A DNA stretch of 7,544 nt from positions 1 through 7,544 of the forward strand of contig PAJC01000063.1 in NCBI GenBank assembly GCA_002705165.1, read 5' to 3'. A program made the position numbers and the translations under genes. Each line of letters opens with the position of its first letter. The first letter of the stretch is position 1. Positions 6,877 to 7,544 of this stretch are shown one piece after another. The DNA is from Planctomycetaceae bacterium (GTDB lineage Bacteria > Planctomycetota > Planctomycetia > Pirellulales > Pirellulaceae). Under the pieces are notes generated by a model. That model was given only the letters and a program-made list of their open reading frames with translations. It was not told the origin of the DNA and ran no database searches.

Positions 6877-7544
6877 ACTTTTTCTTCAAGCATTTTCATG
6901 CGTTGTTTAAGTTGTTCCATGGCTTCAAGTAAGTTCTCGTTTCCTGCAGACTCGTGCTCCTTCATTCGTTCGATCAACTCATCAAAAACCTCAAGTTGTG
7001 CGGGGTTGAATCCATCCGGTATATTAAGTCGTCCGGAAGAAAATGGCGTTAATTCAGTCGTTGTCTCCTGAATGTCCGGACGTTTAACAGGTGTCACTTC
7101 TAGTTCTAATGCCTTACCGCGGCGGATCAGCTTAATAGTCAGTTTTTCGTCTTTCGAGCCAGCCTTGTCGATCGCTGAAACCAGATTACTCATTTGTTGA
7201 AGGGGTTGATCTCCGGCCGCAACTAACACATCGTGTTTTTGGAATTCAGCTTGGGAAGCTGGTGAATTAGGTAGAACCTCTAAAATAGCGATGCCTGCTA
7301 CTTTCAAGCCTAACTGCGTTTGTAGCGTTTCAGAGGTTGGCGCCATAGCGACACCAATCATGAATTCACTGACTGGAAGGACTTCCACTGATTCATCAGG
7401 CAGGAAACCCTGGGGGAATGTTTTTGAATCAAATCCCGGAAGTTGTCTACGGAAACGTTCGAATATGGAACGGGCATCACCGAGTTCAGGTAATTCAATA
7501 TCGAATTCGTCGTCACTCAGATCGTATTCCTTGATCTCGCCATC
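6858..7544 (-). CDS. PDZ-domain protein with a C-terminal coiled coil, 5'-truncated by the window edge
   Basis: The frame stays open from the TAG stop at 6858-6860 to the end of the window, giving 228 visible residues; the true start lies beyond 7544. The GTG at 7386-7388 is internal. Numbering from the edge, residues 1-50 are acidic at first (SDDEFDIELPEL) and then more basic (RSIFERFRRQLPGF). A PDZ domain covers about 63-153: IGVAMAP, then AGIAILEVLPNSPASQ, then HDVLVAAGDQPL and KLTIKLIRRGKALELEVTPV. This is the usual layout G-V..V.P.SPA....F...D.....G..., as found in HtrA/DegP, RseP and many planctomycete proteins. After a Pro/Thr-rich linker, residues 182-223 are rich in Glu, Lys, Leu and Met and look like a coiled coil, ending EEKVKPSKD. 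No protease domain is visible; one could lie upstream. The PDZ probably binds peptides. Cellular location cannot be judged without the N-terminus, but is likely extracytoplasmic. Confidence 0.88.
   Translation of the reverse strand, partial: DGEIKEYDLSDDEFDIELPELGDARSIFERFRRQLPGFDSKTFPQGFLPDESVEVLPVSEFMIGVAMAPTSETLQTQLGLKVAGIAILEVLPNSPASQAEFQKHDVLVAAGDQPLQQMSNLVSAIDKAGSKDEKLTIKLIRRGKALELEVTPVKRPDIQETTTELTPFSSGRLNIPDGFNPAQLEVFDELIERMKEHESAGNENLLEAMEQLKQRMKMLEEKVKPSKD

Noticed and set aside
7386..7388. GTG on the minus strand as the start of the PDZ gene
   Set aside because: The same frame continues without a stop for 52 more codons to the window edge, and this stretch has the acidic-basic composition of a normal protein.

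Overview
The window looks like chromosomal DNA from a member of the Planctomycetota. The main evidence is the adjacent pair of a PSD1/DUF1553 protein and a DUF1501 protein, a hallmark of that phylum. The PQQ-like propeller protein, the small lipoprotein and the PDZ protein also resemble families I associate with planctomycetes. Base composition looks moderate (close to 50% GC by eye), and many genes lack a strong Shine-Dalgarno sequence. I cannot name a genus. No mobile element, CRISPR array, rRNA or tRNA is visible.

Layout. Positions 1-2825 hold the 3' part of a DUF1549/DUF1553-type gene and, five bases later, a complete Tat-exported DUF1501 gene; these form a clear operon. A 272-base non-coding stretch follows. 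It contains promoter-like elements and a small hairpin directly before the next gene. Positions 3098-4459 encode a single-pass membrane protein with an anti-sigma-factor-like cytoplasmic head and a large extracytoplasmic tail. Convergent with it, on the minus strand (4505-4897), is a small histidine-containing lipoprotein. A 148-base divergent region separates this from two plus-strand genes, 5046-6290 (secreted eight-bladed PQQ-like propeller) and 6316-6771 (FKBP-type prolyl isomerase lipoprotein), which are probably co-transcribed. A strong two-way hairpin terminator (6797-6827) separates these from a minus-strand PDZ-domain gene that runs off the right edge.

How the genes work together. 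Every gene encodes a protein that is exported or membrane-anchored, or, for the PDZ protein, plausibly so. The DUF1553/DUF1501 pair probably acts together outside the cytoplasm on a substrate nobody has established. The propeller, prolyl isomerase, PDZ protein and anti-sigma-like protein recall the parts of an envelope protein-quality and stress-sensing set (BamB-like, FkpA-like, DegP/RseP-like PDZ and RseA-like), but that grouping is inference from domain types and proximity. No clearly new multi-gene system stands out. The best leads are the anti-sigma-like protein without a neighbouring sigma factor and the uncharacterised lipoprotein.
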